A DNA stretch of 64,000 nucleotides from Halorientalis marina (GTDB taxonomy: Archaea > Halobacteriota > Halobacteria > Halobacteriales > Haloarculaceae): NCBI RefSeq assembly GCF_023028345.1, contig NZ_CP095487.1:1860001-1924000 (forward strand). The letters are read 5' to 3'. Shown piece after piece: positions 60,982-64,000 of this stretch (position 1 is the stretch's first letter; each line of letters opens with the position of its first letter). The position numbers and the translations under genes were made by a program. Below the pieces are notes generated by a model. It worked only from the letters and a program-made list of their open reading frames with translations. It did not search any database and was not told the DNA's origin.

Positions 60982-62748
60982 ATGTTCGGAACGTACGAAT
61001 ACGACGACGACGGCTTCCGCACGTGCTCGGTGACGGGACTGGACATCCACAGGTCCGCCGAGGACATGGTGAAACTGTTCGGCGTGACGGCGATCGTCTC
61101 GCTGGCATTCGGTGGCATCTTCGCGATCTTCGTCGTCTTGACCCGCTGGGAGGTCGTCGGCCTGCTCTCCCCGGGCGACTTCTACACGTATCTCTCGATG
61201 CACGCGTGGCTCCTGCTGGTCTTCTGGATGGTGTTCATGGAGATCGCCGTCCTGTACGTGGGTGGCCCGTTCGTCCTCGGGCGAAAACTCCCGTGGAAGC
61301 GCCTCTCACAGGCGGCGTACGCGCTGATGGCCGGTGGCGCGGTGACGATCCTCACCGCGATCTGGCTCACCGAGCAACCGAATCAGGCGCCACTGCTGAC
61401 CTCCTACGTCCCACTGCCGTCCTCGGAGTGGTTCTATCTCGGTGCGATCGTCTTCCTGCTGGGGGCACTCGTCGCGGCGCTGCCCTTCCTCGCGACGATC
61501 TGGAAGGAGAAACGGCAGAACCCCCACGGGACGATGCCGCTCGTCGCCTTCGGCGCGTTCATCACCTCGATCGTCGCCGCGGAGGCCATCGTCGGTGGAC
61601 TCGTCACCTACATCCCGACGTATCTCTGGCGGATCGGGGTCTTCCCGGCGCTCGATGCGGCGTGGTACCGGCAGATGTACTGGATCATGGGTCACGGGAC
61701 CCAGCAGATCAACCTCCTGGCGATGATCACGATCTGGTACTTCATGACCCACGTGGTCGGGGGTGCCGAGGTCGCCAGCGAGAAAGTCTCACGCACGGCC
61801 TTCGTGCTCTACCTGTTTTTCATCAACATGGGCGCGGCCCACCACCTGATGGTGGACCCGGGCCTCTCGCCGGCCTGGAAGATCTGGAACACCTCCTACG
61901 CCGCGTACGGCGCGGTCCTGGCGAGCATGATTCACGCGTTCGCCATCCCTGCGGGACTCGAAGTCGGACGCCGCAAGCGCGGCAAGGGTGGTGGCGTCTT
62001 CGGCTGGCTCAAGACCGCACCGTGGAGCGACCCCGGTTTCTCGTCTATCGTGATGAGCGTCATCCTCTTTGGCTTCCTGGGAGGCATCACCGGCGTCATG
62101 ATGGGCCAGATGCAGCTCAACATGACCTGGCACAACACGCTGGCCGTGCCGGGTCACTTCCACGCCACCGTGGTCCTCGGGACGACGCTGGCGTTCATGG
62201 GGCTGAGCTACTACGTCCTCAGACTGGTCTTTGGCCGCGAGTGGGTCCTGAAACCGCTGGCGGTCATCCAGCCGTATCTCTACGCCGGTGCGATGAGCAT
62301 CACGGTCCTCATGATGATGTACATCGGCATCCTGTTCGGTGTCCCGCGTCGTCACCCCTCGGTGATGGACATCCCGGGTACCGACTTCAGCTTCGCCGCC
62401 GCCAAGCCACTGTTTTTCATCTTCGGCATCGCCGCGCTGGTGGCGATCCTCGGCGGGGCACTGTTCGTCGTCGTCGCCGTCGGAACGCTGCTCGGTGGTG
62501 ACAAGTACGAGGGTGCGCTCCCGGTCGAGCGGCCCACCGCCGTCGCCGACGGTGGTCCCGCGAGCGACGCGAACGGGACGTCGTCGGACGGGCAGTCCGA
62601 CGGAAGTGACGACGACGAGGAAGGCATGGCCCACCACATGCTGAGCATGCGCGGGACGTTCATCCTCGCGCTCGTGTTCTTCGCCGTGTTCGTCGTGATG
62701 ATGGCACTGAACTGGTTCCTGCTCAGCGGCCTCTGGAAGATCGGGTGA
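60982..62748 (+). CDS. Heme-copper reductase subunit I (B-family-like, missing the active-site tyrosine)
   Basis: A 588-residue membrane protein with the conserved heme and copper ligands: H74 in helix II, H238 for CuB in helix VI, H287-H288 in helix VII, and H392/H394 in helix X (VPGHFHATV). The helix X pattern WHNTLAVPGHFH is B-family (ba3-like). But helix VI reads MGHGTQQINLL, where oxidases have GHPxVYFWLL, so the cross-linked Tyr (H+4) is Gln242. A charged linker (about 520-555) leads to an additional C-terminal helix. It could reduce O2 by an unusual site or, more likely, NO. Confidence 0.88.
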   Translation: MFGTYEYDDDGFRTCSVTGLDIHRSAEDMVKLFGVTAIVSLAFGGIFAIFVVLTRWEVVGLLSPGDFYTYLSMHAWLLLVFWMVFMEIAVLYVGGPFVLGRKLPWKRLSQAAYALMAGGAVTILTAIWLTEQPNQAPLLTSYVPLPSSEWFYLGAIVFLLGALVAALPFLATIWKEKRQNPHGTMPLVAFGAFITSIVAAEAIVGGLVTYIPTYLWRIGVFPALDAAWYRQMYWIMGHGTQQINLLAMITIWYFMTHVVGGAEVASEKVSRTAFVLYLFFINMGAAHHLMVDPGLSPAWKIWNTSYAAYGAVLASMIHAFAIPAGLEVGRRKRGKGGGVFGWLKTAPWSDPGFSSIVMSVILFGFLGGITGVMMGQMQLNMTWHNTLAVPGHFHATVVLGTTLAFMGLSYYVLRLVFGREWVLKPLAVIQPYLYAGAMSITVLMMMYIGILFGVPRRHPSVMDIPGTDFSFAAAKPLFFIFGIAALVAILGGALFVVVAVGTLLGGDKYEGALPVERPTAVADGGPASDANGTSSDGQSDGSDDDEEGMAHHMLSMRGTFILALVFFAVFVVMMALNWFLLSGLWKIG

Positions 62749-62753
62749 CCACC

Positions 62754-63791
62754 ATGCAGGACACCCACACCCCGTCGCTGACTCGCTCGCTCCTCTCGCT
62801 GTCCAAGCCCCGGATCGTCGCGCTGCTCACGCTGACGGGCGTAACCGCTGTCTTCGCAGCCGGTGGGTTACCGCTCGTCGAACTCGCAGCGTTCGTCCTC
62901 GCCGGGATCGGCATGGCCGGTGGCTCGGCCGCGCTGAACTGCTACTACGACCGGGATATCGACCCCGAGATGGAACGCACTGCCGACCGCCCGCTCGCGA
63001 CGGGGCACGTCTCGCCGTGGGTCGCACTCGCGTTCGGAACGGGGCTGCTCGCTGCCGCGACGGCCGTCGGACTGCTCGTGCTCCCTGCCGTCTCGGTCGG
63101 GTACATGTGGCTCGGCGTCGCGAGTTACGTCGGCCTCTACACCGTCTTGCTGAAGCGACGCCACTGGCTGGGGGTCGTTCTCGGCGGGTCCGCGGGGTCG
63201 TTCCCCGTACTGGCCGGCTGGACCGCGGTCCACCCCGTCGCGGTCCCCGCAGCGCCGGCACTCTTGATGGCTCTCCTCGTGTTCGTCTGGACGCCCGCTC
63301 ACGCGTGGGCGCTCGCTGTCGTCTACCGTGAGGATTTCGCTGCCGTCGCCATCCCGACGTTGCCGGTGGTCACCGACCCCGCTCGGACCCGGCGTGCCAT
63401 CTGGCTGTCGGCACTGCTGACAGTCCTGACGGCCGCCGCACTGGTCCCGTTCGCGGGCCCGGTCTACGCTGGTGCGCTCGCTGCCGGCTCGGTGCTGTTC
63501 CTGCTGGCCTACCGCGGGTTCCTCACGGCAGGGACGGACTCGACGGCTGTCCGAGCCTTCTTCACCTCGAACGTCTATCTCGCGCTGTTGTTCGTCGGCT
63601 GGGCCGTCGACGGCTCGCTCGCGGCCGGACCAGCGGGTGCTCTCGGCAGCGCCGGTCTCTCGGCGATGCTGATCGGCTGGCTCTGGTCGCGGCGGCCCCG
63701 TCTCGGCGGGGTCCCGGCTGCGCCGGGACCAGACCTGCCTGCACTCGCGACTCGCGCGTACCACCGCGTCGTCACCGCCGAGGCGCCGTGA
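62754..63791 (+). CDS. ctaB: Protoheme IX farnesyltransferase, second copy
   Basis: A 345-residue UbiA-family heme O synthase: KPRIVALLTLTGVTAVFAAGG, the Asp-rich LNCYYDRDIDPEMERTADRP, ATGHVSPWVAL and LVFVWTPAHAWALAVVYREDF. It lacks the CtaA-like half that is fused to the other copy at 8556-10049. It starts 5 bp after subunit I; GTG 62745 overlapping that stop is an alternative start. It likely makes heme O for the co-transcribed reductase. Confidence 0.92.
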   Translation: MQDTHTPSLTRSLLSLSKPRIVALLTLTGVTAVFAAGGLPLVELAAFVLAGIGMAGGSAALNCYYDRDIDPEMERTADRPLATGHVSPWVALAFGTGLLAAATAVGLLVLPAVSVGYMWLGVASYVGLYTVLLKRRHWLGVVLGGSAGSFPVLAGWTAVHPVAVPAAPALLMALLVFVWTPAHAWALAVVYREDFAAVAIPTLPVVTDPARTRRAIWLSALLTVLTAAALVPFAGPVYAGALAAGSVLFLLAYRGFLTAGTDSTAVRAFFTSNVYLALLFVGWAVDGSLAAGPAGALGSAGLSAMLIGWLWSRRPRLGGVPAAPGPDLPALATRAYHRVVTAEAP

Positions 63792-63871
63792 ATGGAGGCG
63801 AACATATTCGTGACAATTCCCCTGTCCGGAGACAGCCTAGCAATCGATAGCGACCATCTGCTGTGATTTGA

Positions 63872-64000
63872 ATGAGTCAGGAATCAGTCGAGTCCCCGTT
63901 GGAATGGACGCGCCGGGCCGCCGGTAACACCTGGAAGGCCGTCAAGAGCGTTTACTGGGCAAATTCACCGAGCTGGCGGTTTCTCAAGAGTGGCGCGCTG
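63872..64000 (+). CDS. Unknown protein (partial, runs off the right edge)
   Basis: The frame is open from ATG 63872 to the end of the window (43 codons; MSQESVESPLEWTRRAAGNT at the start, then SVYWANSPSWRFLKSGAL). It is rich in Trp and basic residues, as in the cytoplasmic lead of a membrane protein. It follows the second ctaB by 80 bp on the same strand and may belong to the same respiratory cluster. No family assigned. Confidence 0.5.
   Translation, partial: MSQESVESPLEWTRRAAGNTWKAVKSVYWANSPSWRFLKSGAL

Overview
The window is chromosomal DNA from a haloarchaeon (class Halobacteria). Signs are the very high G+C, strongly acidic proteins, twin-arginine lipoprotein signals ending in a Cys lipobox, HTH-10 (Bat-type) regulators, a HalOD1 protein, a halocyanin domain, archaeal TATA boxes about 25 bp before the start codon, and ATGA-type overlaps between co-transcribed genes. 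I cannot name the genus. Two NosL-like genes at the left edge suggest that the organism carries nitrous oxide reductase and can denitrify.

Left part (1-24 kb): NosL pair; methylmalonyl-CoA mutase small subunit with its MeaB GTPase; a RecA-fold protein with a zinc finger and no usable P-loop; an ABC-2 exporter; a Ca2+/Na+ exchanger; a heme-synthesis block in which a CtaA-like half is fused to CtaB; a lone cytochrome oxidase subunit II (coxB); MaoC, creatininase/ArfB-like, citrate-lyase-beta-like, glutamate dehydrogenase, UspA, a MutS-family ATPase and an XPB helicase.

Middle part (24-54 kb): a lipoprotein metalloprotease with a decayed second copy of its domain, a CDC48-type AAA ATPase, CcdA plus a TlpA-like thioredoxin, DUF3179 and DUF998 proteins, a two-RCK K+ channel, a CDGSH protein, a second ABC exporter, a REC-PAS-histidine kinase, a NagD-like HAD phosphatase, a PfpI/DJ-1 protein behind a 19-bp palindrome, arginase, a sugar epimerase, type II NADH dehydrogenase, an HTH-10/HalOD1 gene pair, nucleoside salvage genes (udp, cdd) near an atypical phosphohexomutase, and a PilB/PilC pilus motor.

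Right part (54-64 kb): a tRNA-Gly(UCC) gene is followed by three further copies of its 3' end. The last copy closes a small island holding an HTH-PIN gene pair and no integrase. Beyond it lies a copper/heme respiratory regulon: a CcoI-like Cu+ P-type ATPase, a Cys-rich NarO-like HTH-10 regulator, and a divergent operon encoding a 48-residue membrane subunit, a CuA subunit II fused to a halocyanin domain, a heme-copper subunit I and a second CtaB. The ATPase promoter and the divergent regulator/operon promoter carry nearly the same 20-bp palindrome right next to the TATA box. Subunit I keeps all heme and CuB histidines but has HGTQQ where oxygen reductases have HPxVY, so the cross-linked tyrosine is missing. 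That is typical of nitric oxide reductases of the heme-copper superfamily. With NosL in the same window, this makes the cluster a candidate haloarchaeal NO reductase system, and it is the most interesting object here.
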